A stretch of DNA of 64,000 nucleotides from Rana temporaria (Eukaryota; Chordata; Amphibia; Anura; Ranidae). A model generated the notes under the pieces. The model was not told the DNA's origin. It worked only from the letters and a program-made list of their open reading frames with translations, and searched no databases. Of this stretch, positions 46,179-57,693 are shown one piece after another. A program made the translations under genes and the position numbers. Positions within the stretch are counted from its first letter, which is position 1. The number at the start of each line of letters is the position of its first letter. The stretch lies in assembly GCF_905171775.1 (NCBI RefSeq), contig NC_053489.1, positions 249,351,008 to 249,415,007 of the forward strand, read 5' to 3'.

Positions 46179-47150
46179 GTATACGCTATATTATTATTAT
46201 TTTATTCATTTGTGATTTTTTTTTTTTAGGGTGGTTACTGATTAAAATTTTCGTGTTCGATTAATCGTTTTGTTTTTTTTAATCGATTAATCGACTAATT
46301 TTGATTAATTATAACACACATACAGATTCAACTACTTTTAGCTGATCTCCTTGCAGGCTGATTCCCAGTGCAGCTACCAACCACTGGAAAAATGGATAGC
46401 AGGATACAAAAAACACACAAAGGCAGCGCTCGATGGGAATAGCATTAAAACTTTTATAGTCTTTAAGTAGGTAACAAAATAAATATTGCACTGGAGATAA
46501 AATTGATGTAGCTACATAAACTGTAAAAATGGTGCGAGTAATACCAAACGGTAGAAAAAGCAGTCATAAAAACATGTAGCGAAGTATGATACCGGTATAA
46601 GAATGTGTACAACGATACCACTGCTGAATCCAGATGAGGAGAGGTTAACATCAGTCCGTCGGCATGAAGATGTCCCATGAAGGGAACTATCACAACTCCC
46701 AGTGGCTGGTTGTAGAATCCCAGGTTGATAGAGGGAAGTGATAGAGGGAAGTGTAACACAGCCCTTGCGTGTGGCAGATAGTAAGGTCCCGCCGGCATGT
46801 AGATATGAAGGTACAGCAAAGGAGCCCCTCAGATGGTCACGGCAAGCCCCGCCGGTGTCCGTGACGTCACCGGATCTCCGACGGAACTCCCTGAAGACCC
46901 GGAAGCCGGCGGAGAGGTGAGTACCGATCAAAAAAATTTTGATCGATCAAAAAAATTAACTATTAATCAAGGAATTATTAGTTAATTTCCACAGCCCTAT
47001 TTTTTTTTTAAAAGTGGAGTTACCTTTTAATTGAAGTTCAAATTATGGAGAAAAAAACTTAAAAAGTCCATAATGTGTTAAATAAATTCAATGCAGACTG
47101 GAGTTTCTGGATGTCACTGCTACATCCCCAGGTCTTTGGATGGAGACTTT
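46179..47150. other. No gene recognised; ATCGATTAAT element pieces
   Basis: 46229-46310 has repeated gattaatcg motifs and 46925-46990 a further gatcaaaaaaat inverted block, probably the two ends of one non-autonomous element. Frames between are not recognisable proteins. Confidence 0.45.
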
Positions 47151-47871
47151 GGGCCATATTCTCAGAAGAGTTACAACGGAGTATCTCAGGAAACTCCGTC
47201 GTATCTCTGTTTTTTGACCCGCGTATCTATGCGAGTGATTCCTAGAATCATTTTCGCATAGATACGCTGTAGATCCGACAGGTGTAAGTCACTTACAATG
47301 TCGGATCTTAAATGTAATTCGCCGCCGGCCACTAGGTGGCGTTTACGTTCAGGTCTCATTTGTTTATGCAAATGAGCCTGATACACCGATTCCCGAACGA
47401 AATCGCGTCAGGTAACCGTCGCTTACGTCGTTTGCGTAAGCGTAAGTTTACCCCTGCTATATGAGGGGTAACCTTACGCCAGTCCCACGTATGCCATGTT
47501 AAGTATGGCGTTGGGTCCGCGTCGTCTTTTCCCGTCGGGTACGTCGTTTTCGTAAGTCGTTCTTGAATACGACTTTACGTCAATGACGCACACGTCGGCG
47601 TCATTGACGTTTTCCATCGAGAACTGAAGCATGCGCACTGGCCTATTTTAAGCCTGGCGCATGTGCAGTTCAATCGGCACGGGGGCGCGCTTAATTTAAA
47701 TACAAGCCGCCCCCTTTGAACTACGCAGGGATACGCCGGGCCTTTTACACTACCCTGCCGCAAACTACGGAGCAAGTGCTTGAGGAATACGGCACTTGCT
47801 CCAGTAAGTTGCGGCGGCGTAGTGTAAATAGCTTACGCGATGCCGCCGCAAATTCTTGGAGAATCTGTCCC
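47151..47871. mobile_element. GGGCCAGATTC-type DNA element, copy 5
   Basis: Starts gggccatattctcagaag, ends ggagaatctgtccc, with ttt on both sides (47148-47150, 47872-47874). CpG-rich interior as in the others. Confidence 0.72.
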
Positions 47872-47948
47872 TTTGACAGCAGATGGCTTGCTCTTCCTAC
47901 TTTACCTTCTCTTCCCTTTTATTCCCCATCTTTTTTTCTGACAACCTA

Positions 47949-48475
47949 ATGCCGCGTACACACGACCGTTTTTCTCGATGTTAAAAATTAAAAAAAAATT
48001 AATTGGCATTAAAAACGATCGTGTGTGGGCTCCAGAGCACTTTTTAAAAACGGGCATTAAAAATTTAGAACATGTTCAAAATTTTCGCGTTGTTTTTAAC
48101 GTCGTAAAAAAATGGACGTGTGTGGGCTTTAACGACGTGAAAATAACGCGCATGGTCAGAAAGAAGTTATGAGACGGGAGCGCTCGTTCTGATAAAACTA
48201 GCGTTCGTAATGGAGATAGCACATTCATCACGCTGTAACAGACTGAAATGCACGAAGACTGAAAAGCGCGAATCAGCAAAAGCAGCCCCAAGGGTGGCGC
48301 CATCCGAATGGAACTTCCCCTTTATAGTGCTGACGTATGTGTTGTACGTCACTGCGCTTTGCTAGAGCATTTTTTTTCATGATCGTGTGTAGGCAAGGCC
48401 GGCTTAATAATAATCGGGTTGAAAAAAAACGTCGTTTTTTCTAGACCATTAAAAACGGTTGTGTGTACGCGGCAT
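47949..48475. mobile_element. MITE with ATGCCGCGTACACACGA ends and TA duplication
   Basis: atgccgcgtacacacga and gtgtgtacgcggcat with TA on both sides. Interior 48170-48360 is an inverted match to 18660-18840, so this is the same family as the 18012 element. Confidence 0.75.
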
Positions 48476-49146
48476 TATTCTTTATCTCTACACAGGGTTC
48501 TCTAGCACTACTTGACTGAATGCAAAGAATACACTGCAGTACTGGCCATGCCTTTACTCTTTAGTCATTTATTACAGGTACTCCTACAGAGCCATCAATT
48601 TATGCAAAACTTTACAGTGCCTTGAAAAAGTATTCATAGTTACATTTTGTCATGTTACAACCAAAAATTGTAATGTATTTTATTGGGATTTTATGTGATA
48701 GACCAACACAAAGTGGCCCAAAATTGTGAAATGGAAGGAAAATTATAAATGGGTTTCAACATTTTTTACAAATAAATATGTGAAAAGTGTGACATGCATT
48801 TGTATTCATTTAATACTTTGTAGAACTACTTTTTACTGCAATTACAGCTGCAAGTCTTTTTGGGGATGTCTCTATCAGTTTTGCACATCTAGAGAGTGAA
48901 ATTCTTGCTCTTTGCAAAATAGCTCGAGCTCTGTCAGATTGTATGGAGAGCATCTGTAAACAACAATTTTCAAGTCTTGCCACAGATTCTCAATTGGATT
49001 TAGGTCTGGACTTTGACTGGACCATTCTAACACATGAATATGCTTTGATCCAAACCATTCCAATGTAGCTCTGGCTGTATGTTTAGGGTTGCTGTCTTGC
49101 TGGAAGGTGAACCTCTGCCGAGTCGCAAGTCTTTTGCAGATTCTGA

Positions 49147-49566
49147 GGCCTTGTACACACGACCGAACATGTCCGCTGAAACTGGTCCATCTGACCAGTT
49201 TCCACGGACATGTCCGACCGTGTGTAGGGCCTACCGGACAGTTTTCCGGCCTAGCGGACAGGTTTCCAGCGGACAAAAGTTTCTTAGCATGCTAAGAAAC
49301 TTGTCCGCTGGAAGCCTGTCCGTCGGACATGTCCGATGGTTAGTACGACTCATCGGACATGTCCGCTGGCCCGAAATCCCACGCATGCGTCAAAGTGATT
49401 TGACGCATGCGTGGAAGCATTGAACTTCCTGGTTCGCGCACGTCGCCGCCTCATCGTCACCGCCACGTCACCGCGTATTCTGTCCGCGGGGAATTTGGTC
49501 TGATGGTGTGTACACACATCAGACCAAAAGATCCCAGCAGACATGTCCGATCGTGTGTACGAGGCC
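49147..49566. mobile_element. MITE inserted in Tc1, GGCCTTGTACACACGA ends (a)
   Basis: Ends ggccttgtacacacgacc and gatcgtgtgtacgaggcc; flanks tga and taa. Removing it restores the Tc1 reading text cagattc-taacagg. Interior repeats of acatgtccg in both orientations. Confidence 0.82.
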
Positions 49567-49732
49567 TAACAGGTTTTCTTCTAAGATTGCCCTGTATTTG
49601 GCTCCATCCATCTTCCCATTAACTCTGACCAACTTTCTTGTCCCTGCTGAAGAAAATCATCCCCACAACATGATGCTGCCACCACCATCTTTCATGGTAA
49701 AGATGGTGTGTTCAGGGTGATGTGCAGTGTTA

Positions 49733-50003
49733 GGCCTCGTACACACGACAGAGTTTCTCGGCAGAATTCAGCGAGAAACTCGGTCAGAGCTGGATTCTGC
49801 CGAGAAACTCTGTCGTCTGTACACTTTTGGCCCGATGGAGCCGCCGAGGAACTCGTCGAGAAAATAGAGAACATGTTCTCTATTTTCTCGTTGTTCTATG
49901 GGAGAAGGCGGCCCGCCGAGCTCCTCGGCAGCTTCATCCCTGAACTCGAAGAGGAACTCGACGTGTTTGGCACGTCGAGTTCCTCTGTCGTGTGTACGAG
50001 GCC
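49733..50003. mobile_element. MITE inserted in Tc1, GGCCTCGTACACACGA ends (b)
   Basis: Ends ggcctcgtacacacgaca and tgtcgtgtgtacgaggcc; flanks tta and tca. Interior has gagaaactcggc-type inverted blocks. Same end family as (a) but a different interior. Confidence 0.82.
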
Positions 50004-50784
50004 TCAGTTTTCCGCCACACATAGCGTTTTGCTTTTAGGCTAAAAAAAATAATTTTGGTCTCATCTGACCAGAGCACCTTCTTCCACATGTCTGCTGTGT
50101 CCCCCACATGGCTTATCACAAATTGCAAATGGGACTTCTTATGGCTTTCGTTTAACAATGACTTGCCACTCTTCCATAAAGGCCAGATTTGTGGAGTGCA
50201 CAACTAATAGTTGTCCTGTGGACAGATTCTCCCACCTGAGCTGTGGATCTCTCCATCCCCTCCAGAGTTACCATGGGCCTATTGGCTGCTTCTCTGATTA
50301 ATGCTCTTCCTGCCTGGCCTGTCAGTTTAGGTAGACGGCCATGTCTTGGTAGGTTTGCAGTTGTGCCATACCCTTTCCATTTTCATTGCATTTTCAGATA
50401 ATGAATTGAACAGTGCTCTGTGAGATGTTCAAAGCTTGGGATATTTTTTTTTTATAACCTATCCCTGCTTTAAACTTCTCCACAACTTTATCCCTGACTT
50501 GTTTGGTGTGTTCCTTGGTCTTCATGATGCTGTTTGTTCACTAAGGTTCTCTGACAAGCCTCTGAAGGCTTCACAGAACAGCTGTATTTATAGTGAGATT
50601 AAATTACACACAGGTGGACTCTATTTACTAATTAGGTGACTTCTGAATGCAATTGGTACCACTAGATTTTAGTTAGGGGTATCAGAGTAAAGAGGGCTAA
50701 ATACAATAGCACAAAACACTTTTCAGATATTTGTAAAAAAAATAAAAATGTAAACCATTAATCAAGGCACTGTAGCAATGCCCA

Positions 50785-51003
50785 TCAAAGTACTGTACAT
50801 ATACAGTATATTGTACATTTACATCAGTCCCTACCCTCAAAGAGCTTACAATGTAATGTCCCCAGCTCACATCTATACATAACTACACATACAAGAGCCA
50901 ATTTAGACAGGAGCCAATTGATCTACCAACATGTCTTTGGAGTGTGGTAGGAAACTGGAGCACCCAGAGGAAACTCATGCAAGCACAGGGAGAACATGCA
51001 AAC
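50785..51003 (+). repeat. Dispersed vertebrate repeat, copy 2
   Basis: Contains catcagtccctaccctcaaa, caacatgtctttggagtgtgg and agcacagggagaacatgcaa, matching 907-1123 over the shared part. Confidence 0.6.
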
Positions 51004-51839
51004 CCCCATCGTAGAAGTAATCAGTCAGCATTCTTCACTTGAATTTGGGTACTTACTACTGTTCTGTTGCTCCTCATATCTACTAGTTTATATGCATAGT
51101 CTTATAAAACGTAACCCCTTCCAACCCACTGTACGCATATATGCGGCCTCGCGGAAATGGGTCTTTGTCCGTGGGGTTGCATATATGTGTATCTCTATTT
51201 TTGCTGGGAGTGCGCCCCATAAATAAAGAAAAAAATAGCTAGATCAAGGTTTGCCAGAGTTAGTGTTAGGGTGAAGGTAAGGGTCGAAGGTCGGGGTCAA
51301 GGTCAGCATATTTTGGGTAGAATAATTTATTTTTTTAATTAGTATCAGTGTTAGTGTCAGTGTGTTTTAGGCTGGTTCACACTGCTCTGACATGGAAGTC
51401 GGATGACTTCCGTTTCGACTTTGCCCTACTACTTCATGTCCGACTTCCATGCGACTTCAATGAAGAGGATCCAACTTTGATCTGACCATACTAGGCCCTT
51501 TGAGTCTGATGAATCTTGAGGGGGGAAGCCCATGCCAAAATCATAAGAAAAACTACGCCCCCAGATTCCGGCCCCTGCTATGTGAATGAGTAGGGGTACA
51601 TTGTTATTTGCTCAAAAAAGTGTCAAAAATAAATAAAAACAGTACACAGGTTTTTGTGAAAGTTCTTTCATAGAGCAAATAGCCTGATATGGAATTGGGG
51701 TAAGAACGCTACACCATTTTTTATTTTGGTGTTGGATTCCCCATCAAGATCCTCAGAGCACAAGTCGCATGCCAAAATCGGATCAGTTAAGATTATGATT
51801 CGACTTTGATCCGACTTCAATGATATTAAATGGGATGAA
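51004..51839. other. No gene recognised; diverged piece of the palindrome family
   Basis: 51498-51610 (ggggggaagcccatgcc, gcccccagattccggcccc, gtgaatgagtaggggtaca) is a diverged match to the outer arms of the 43136-45168 palindrome. 51372 onward (ggctggttcacactg) looks like a MITE end. Confidence 0.5.
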
Positions 51840-52330
51840 GTAGGGCCATTTAGTGTATACAGCGATTAGTGCTACTGTATAAAAATGCACTGATTACTGT
51901 GTAAATGTCACTGGCAGGGAAGGGGTTAACACTAGTGGGCGATCAACTGTGTTCCCTCACTTTGTGTTCTAACTGAGGGGGGAGGGGATTCAATATAGGA
52001 GATGACAGATCGTGGTTCCCAGCTTGTAGGAACTCACAATCTGCATCTCCTCTCAGAACTTAACAGGGGTGTGTGTGTTAAATAGGTAGAAGAATACGTA
52101 TCGGCCTAAACTGAGTAAAAAAAAATGTTTATAGATATTTTTGGGGGATATTTATTATAGCAAAAAAGTAAAAAATATTGCATTTTTTTCAAAATTGTCG
52201 CTCTATTTTTGTTTATAGCGCAAAAAATTAAAACCGCAGAGGTGATCAAATACCACAAAAAAAAGCTCTATTTGTGGGAGCCATGTCGCACGACCGCGCA
52301 ATTGTCAGTTAAAGCGACGCAGTGCCGAAT
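51840..52330 (+). repeat. Dispersed GGGAAGGGGTTAA repeat family, copy 3
   Basis: Shares agggaaggggttaaca and gggcgatcaa with copies 1 and 2. It then continues into ttttgggggatatttattat and aaaaccgcagaggtgatcaa. Confidence 0.6.
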
Positions 52331-53168
52331 CGCAAAAAGGGGCAAGGTCCTTTAGCTGCATTTTGGTCCGGGTCTAAATCATCTTGATTTAAATCAAATC
52401 CACCCTATTTTTGATTTAGGTTGGGGTCCAATAGACTTTAATAGGGTTCACGGGTCGGGTCTGAACTTTGCATATTCGGGAGTTTTGGTGCAACCCGAAC
52501 CAGGGGGTGTTCAGCCCAACTCTAGTGAACATCTTGCAATAAAGGAAAGACAAATACAGTAAAAACATCAAATGTCAATAACTGTATGTTATGGAACATT
52601 TATTTTATTTGTACTAAAGCCATGTCGTTTTCTACACAAAAATATGAATAAAAATATTTAAGAGTACAATGGTCATTATAAGACAACATTTGTAATATTT
52701 TTGACCATGTGAAGTTGTCTTAGAAAAAAAAAATGTTTCCTTGAAAAGCCAACAAAGACATCAAGGTCAATAATTAGCTTTACCACCCCCAAATGTGTAG
52801 CAAGTAAAAAGCTTGACTGTCCTCTATCTCTCAAATGGTAAATGTTAGAATAATGAATCTCATGTGTAAAGCTTTATTATAGGCTATTATTATTGTTGTT
52901 AAAGAAGGTAAATTATGTACAGGTTTGATTTCCCAGGACCTAAATTAAAATCATATAAATAGGCATAGGTAGAAGGTAATCAGAATATGCTTTCACATTA
53001 TAAATACTAGCAAAGGTAGAAACAACAGCTATTAAGATTAAGTGTCAGTGTATGTAAAAGTGAGATTTTAGATACAATGTATAAGGTATGAGGAGAGAAT
53101 GGGTTGATGGGAGGGAACAGTAATATAGGTAAAATAGCTGCAAAGCCCTGGAATCAAAAATGGAGCAT
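52331..53168. other. No gene recognised
   Basis: 52380-52526 reads like a fragment of an element ending in gttcagcccaactctag; the rest is AT-rich without features. Confidence 0.4.
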
Positions 53169-53264
53169 ACAAGAGGTTGTTCTATTGTGGGTGTTTTTTC
53201 CACCCTTTTTCTTCATTATCCTTTATTTCTAGTTGTTTAGACCCACAATAGAACAACCTCTTGT
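53169..53264. repeat. Inverted repeat with perfect 24-bp arms
   Basis: acaagaggttgttctattgt plus ggg at the left is the exact reverse complement of ccc plus acaatagaacaacctcttgt at the right, spaced by about 48 bp. Confidence 0.85.
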
Positions 53265-54087
53265 ATCTTCTTTATTTATTTTTTTGATTGCAGTGCTTTG
53301 CACCTGCTAGCGCCTCCTGTGTTGGTCGCTGGGTGGACTTCCCGTTTAGGGTGCCTCTGTTTGTTGCCACTCCTGGGACTCCATTGGTAAGCCATGCCTA
53401 ACACTCCAAAATTACATAAATTACTGTACTTATCGTGTATTGTTTCATAAATAATTCTTGACTATGAAATTATAAAATTGTACTTCTTTTTAGATGTTTA
53501 TGGTTGACTCCTCCTAAAGAAGCGACATTTGTCACAAAACATGTAGAGGATTACATCTGGACCTACATCTCCTTTACTCTCCATATACCAATGGGGTTTA
53601 CACGTTCTTTTTCTGTGAACTTCTGTATTTGTATGTAATAACCTCTTGTACTGCCATACTGAATGTTTTTTTTTATCATTGTATTGTTTTGTCAATAAAT
53701 TTATATTTTTATATCTACCTTGTTTCAATCCATGGGTACCGAGATAGTCCACAATACAACTGATGTCGTGGGGCAGACCATTGGAGTAGCCCTGGACATC
53801 CCTCCCTCTTTTCCATACACTACACTATGCCGGATCCTTTGTTCTTTTCCCTTAAGTTTGATAAACTGATAATGTGTCTCCTTTCTGGTGGTTGAATACC
53901 GAAGCTGGTTCATGTATCCTTTAGATTTTCACTTTGTGGTCACTGATTTATATGGACTTTTTTAAATAGATTTGCACATTTATTTCACTTACACTTATAG
54001 ATTTAGTCAGGGCTGGGTGCAGAATGGGTGCAGGAACTCCGACCTCCGACCTTCACTCTTCATTTCTGCTCCCTACCCGCCCCTGAG
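53265..54087. other. No gene recognised
   Basis: Includes aagcgacatttgtcacaa and aacatgtagaggatt at 53518-53552, similar in style to the 14871 text. No coding similarity. Confidence 0.4.
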
Positions 54088-54203
54088 CACTTGGTTCCAC
54101 CTCCTATCGGCTCCTTGGTTCCACCTCCTATCAGCTCCTTGGTTCCACCTCCTATCGGCTCCTTGGTTTCACCTCCTATCGGCTCCTTGGTTCCACCTCC
54201 TAC
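54088..54203. repeat. 24-bp minisatellite, left part
   Basis: About five units of ccttggttccacctcctatc plus ggct. The array continues at 55446 after the LINE. Confidence 0.9.
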
Positions 54204-55445
54204 GTGCTAGAGGCCGCAGATGAAGGAGAATCTTGTCTCCTGATCCTGCTGGACCTAAGCGCGGCTTTCGACACTGTAGACCACGGACTACTACTAGCTA
54301 GGCTAGCCGAAGTGGCCAAAGTCGCGGAAGATGATTTACCCTGGTTCTCCTCCTTTTTGGAAAACCGATCACAAACAGTGAAACTGGGATCTTTCAGCTC
54401 TGAAAAAGTACGGTATCATGCGGAGTCCCTCAGGGGTCGCTCTTATCGCCCGTATTGTTCAATATCTATCTCCGCCTTTGAAATCATCAGGAACCAGAAG
54501 CTACTTTACCACCCCTATGCAGACGACACACAACTGTATTTCCGCATCTGCAACAACAAGGATCATTCTCTTGGACTAGAGAAATGCCTCACTCTAATAG
54601 ATAGCTGGATGACATCCAGTTATCTTAAACTCAATGGTTCAAAAACAGAACTTCTCCTGTTTCACGCAAACCGGAAAAGTCACCCCGCGTCAACCTGGAC
54701 CCCCCCACCCATTCTGGGAAAAACTATCATCCCTAGTACCAAAGTCAAAAGTCTCGGAGTCAGCTTCGACTCCTACATGACAATGGATGCACAAATAGGG
54801 TCTGTAGTCAGCGGATCGCACCATCTGCTGCGCCTACTACGCCGACTCACCCCTTTTATCCCGAAAGAGGACATTGCAGTCGTGGTGGGAACAATCATCA
54901 ATTCCAGACTAGACTACGCAAATGCCCTCTATCTAGGACTCCCCAAATACCAAATCACTCGTGTGCAAGTCGTTCAAAACACGGCCGTTTGATTAGTGAC
55001 TGGGAAAAAAACATGGGAATCAATCTCACCTTCGCTGAGATCCCTTCATTGGCTGCCAGTAAAAGACAGAATCACGGTCAAGGCACTCTGCCTAACGCAT
55101 AAGTGTATTCACGGAAACGTCCCCCAATATCAATGCGAAAAAATAAAAGCCCATAACCCAAATCGCATTCTGCGATCCACAAATCAAAACCTACTCCAAA
55201 TACCCAAAGCCAGATACAAGTCCAAAGGAGATCGAAGATTTGCAGTCCAAGGACCTCGGCTGTGGAATGCACTACCAACCACCATCCGACTGGAGTCGGA
55301 CCACTTGGCCTTCAGGAGAAGAATTAAAACCCATCTCTTCTGAGGTCAAATAGGGTTCCTTTCCCATGGAATGGAAACAGCGCCCAGAGGCGATTCAGTT
55401 CGCATTTGCTGCATTTTACAAGTTTTTTTCATTCACTCACTTACA
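54204..55445 (+). mobile_element. CR1/L2-type LINE copy, 5'-truncated and dead
   Basis: Encodes the reverse transcriptase part, close to the LINE at 31760. It has LLDLSAAFDTVDH, YADDTQLYF and the same C-terminal end. It retains the catalytic Asp that the other copy has lost. Lesions: the GVPQGS region (about 54405-54475) is shifted into another frame by two compensating indels, and a TGA at 54990-54992 replaces an Arg codon. The end (tttcattcactcac) is the family tail. Confidence 0.9.
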
Positions 55446-55550
55446 GGATCCTTGGTTTCACCTCCTATCGGCTCCTTGGTTCCACCACCTATCGGCTCCT
55501 TGGTTTCACCTCCTATCGGCTCATTGGTTCCACCTCCTACTGGCCTCCCT
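55446..55550. repeat. 24-bp minisatellite, right part
   Basis: About four units of the same 24-bp sequence as 54088-54203, resuming right after the LINE tail. Confidence 0.9.
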
Positions 55551-56198
55551 GTACCGCCCATTTTAGAGAATACAGAACCAAGTATTATTTTTGCATGAAA
55601 TTTGTTAATGATAACAAAGACAGTAAAATAGATCCCCTGCAGTGAGCAACAATAGACCCTACCCCAGCAACAGTAGACTCCTCCAGCAATGATAGACCTC
55701 ACCCCAGCAAAAATAGAGCCCCCACACAACAAAATACCACCCCAGCAACAATGAACCCCCGGGAGCGACAACAGATGTCCCAGCAGACTGCATCAATAGA
55801 CCCTCCAGGAGGCAACAACCATAGACCTCTTGTTCAACAGTAGATCCCTCCCAGCAAGAATTGCTCCCCCCTAGAAACATAAGACCCCGCCACTAGCAAC
55901 AACAGATCTACCCAGCAACAGAAGACCCCCACCAGTGACAATAGATCCCCCAGCAGCAAGCATCAATAGACCCTCCAGCACACTCCAGCACTCCTTGCCA
56001 TTACACACATTCATTGCTGGAGGTGCCGAAACTGCGTTCCTGCAGAAAAAAAGCCGTGGATTTAGTTAATGTCTATTAATTACCAGTTCAGCCCTTATCA
56101 GCCTTTCATTCCCTTTGCAAAAAAATTTGTTGGGTCCCCCAACTCATTTGGACAGAGGAGCCCAAACCTTAATCGGCACTGATTGGAAGGGATGCAAT
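55551..56198. other. Degenerate tandem repeat (agcaacaatagaccc), no gene
   Basis: Irregular units of ccccagcaacaatagacccc type over about 55640-55985. No coding meaning. Confidence 0.6.
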
Positions 56199-56424
56199 CA
56201 GGGGCGGATCCAGAGTCTAGTCTTGGGAGGAGCACTGCCATAAAATATATTTTTTTGCAGGCAATTTATCGGGGAAATGGCTGGTGTTGGCGCTTCAATC
56301 ATCATGGCACCATGTTTGATATGGTGTCAGGATGATTGAAGCGCATTATTTAAATTATTACATTGGAATATAAAATAAAATAGTTCAACTAACCCTAATG
56401 CAGAATCAGTGAGAGCCCTGCGTG

Positions 56425-56810
56425 TGTCACTTGCCACCAGATGCTGATTGCCACTTGCCATGTCACCTGTCACAAGTTGCGGATTGTGACTTGTCACGTC
56501 ACCTGCCACATGTTGCGGATTGTTACCTGCCACCAAATGCAGATTATCACTTGCCATGTCACCTGCCACAAGTTGTGGATTGTCACTTGCCACGTCCCTT
56601 GCCACGTCACCTGACACAAGTTAAAGATTGTAACTTGCCACACGTTGCAGATTGTCACTTGCCAGGTCACCTGCCACATGTTGCGGATTGTCACTTGCCA
56701 CGTAACCTGCCACACGTTGCAGATTGTCACTTTCCACGTCACCTGCCACACGTTGCGGATTGTCACTTGCCACGTTACCTTGCCACCAGATGCAGATTGT
56801 CACTTGCCAC
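56425..56810. repeat. 36-bp minisatellite inside the hAT-like element
   Basis: About ten units of ttgcggattgtcacttgcca plus cgtcacctgccacacg. As 36 is a multiple of three, frames stay open on both strands and give repeat-made proteins (His/Cys/Leu-rich), which are not genes. Stray units reappear at 57694-57730. Confidence 0.92.
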
Positions 56811-57693
56811 AGTGTTGCCAACAGTCAGTATCTTTACTGGCAGCCAGTAAAAAACAGGCAATTATTTCCTGCCAGTAAAAGTAAAAGGTTGCCAGTAAAA
56901 AATATGGCTGTGGCGCTTGGCTTGGTCCGGAGCCGGCTGAGACCATCCGAGAGCCTGCTACAGTGTGATTGGGGTTGCTCTGGCAGAGGCGGTGCCTAAT
57001 TGGAGGTGGTGCCTGACTGTCAGTGCTGTTTAGACTGGAGTGGACTGAAGGGACCACTTGGCTTGGAGAGTGGCTGTCACTGTGATTTGGGAGAGGATAT
57101 GTTGTGTCAGTGAGGTCATATCATCATCTGTGCTGCTGTACACTGCTGTCAGTGTCACTGTGAGAGTAAATTTTATGTGTGTGCCACCCATTCTCATTTC
57201 TTGCCCTCCTGTCCCGGAGCTATTTACGACATTGAAAAATAAAATAAGAAATATGTTTTTTGCCTTTATTACGTGGCTTAAATCATATTGCTAATTGCAT
57301 ATTGTATTTGTTTGTAGCCTAAATACTCTAATTTGCACTTAGGCTCCATGCACACTGAAGCTCCACTCTATGTTATCCTATGTGTCCATGCACACATGGA
57401 TGTATTTGGATGTTTATCAGCAGTGGAGTTTACAGGCTGTTTTCTGAACGCCCGCATTCAGGAGTCGTTTTTCTGACCACAAAAAAACGCTAAACACTAA
57501 TAAATGCTATTGCAAAAAATGTTTAACGTTGAAAGACTCACTGCAAAGCTACTGCCACTTTTAGATCATAATTTTAACGTCCAGTGTGCATGGAGCCTAA
57601 AAACCTTTGGAAATGCCAGTAAAAACTTGGCTGTGCCAGTAAATATTGGGTGTTGTGTCAGTAAATTTCAATCTGGTAGGTTGGCAACACTGC
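56811..57693. mobile_element. Nested element with AGTGTTGCCAAC ends
   Basis: Starts agtgttgccaac and ends gttggcaacactgc with cttgccac on both sides (56803-56810, 57694-57701). As cttgccac is also part of the surrounding minisatellite, the duplication is less certain. Interior tgccagtaaaaa motifs in both halves. Confidence 0.62.
57339..57600. mobile_element. MITE with TTAGGCTCCATGCACACTG ends
   Basis: ttaggctccatgcacactg and cagtgtgcatggagcctaa are perfect 19-bp inverted ends. It lies inside the 56811-57693 element. Confidence 0.78.

Larger units (their letters stand above)
48810..50525 (-). pseudogene. Tc1 transposase (DDE), broken
   Basis: The start MKTK is at 50525. The N-terminal helix-turn-helix part covers about 50210-50525. 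The first catalytic Asp is in VLWSDETK near 50075. GGGSIMLWG then a TGA stop and FSSAGT lie at 49567-49732. The second Asp is in FQQDSNPKHTA, and SPDLNPIENLW follows at about 48960-49080. A frameshift follows the KEQ near 48900; the ancestral end is at 48810. Two MITE insertions, a stop and a frameshift make it inactive. Confidence 0.88.
48615..50772 (-). mobile_element. Tc1-like transposon, disrupted
   Basis: Starts cagtgccttgaaaaagt and ends atcaaggcactg with TA on both sides. The transposase is on the minus strand. Two MITEs (49147-49566 and 49733-50003) have inserted into the coding part, so the original was about 1.47 kb, similar to typical Tc1 elements. Confidence 0.92.

Noticed and set aside
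56422..56850. 142-codon frame with ADCHLP repeats, zinc-finger-like in look
   Set aside because: The 36-bp repeat keeps frames open on both strands; the Cys/His spacing is repeat-made and does not fit a known finger.
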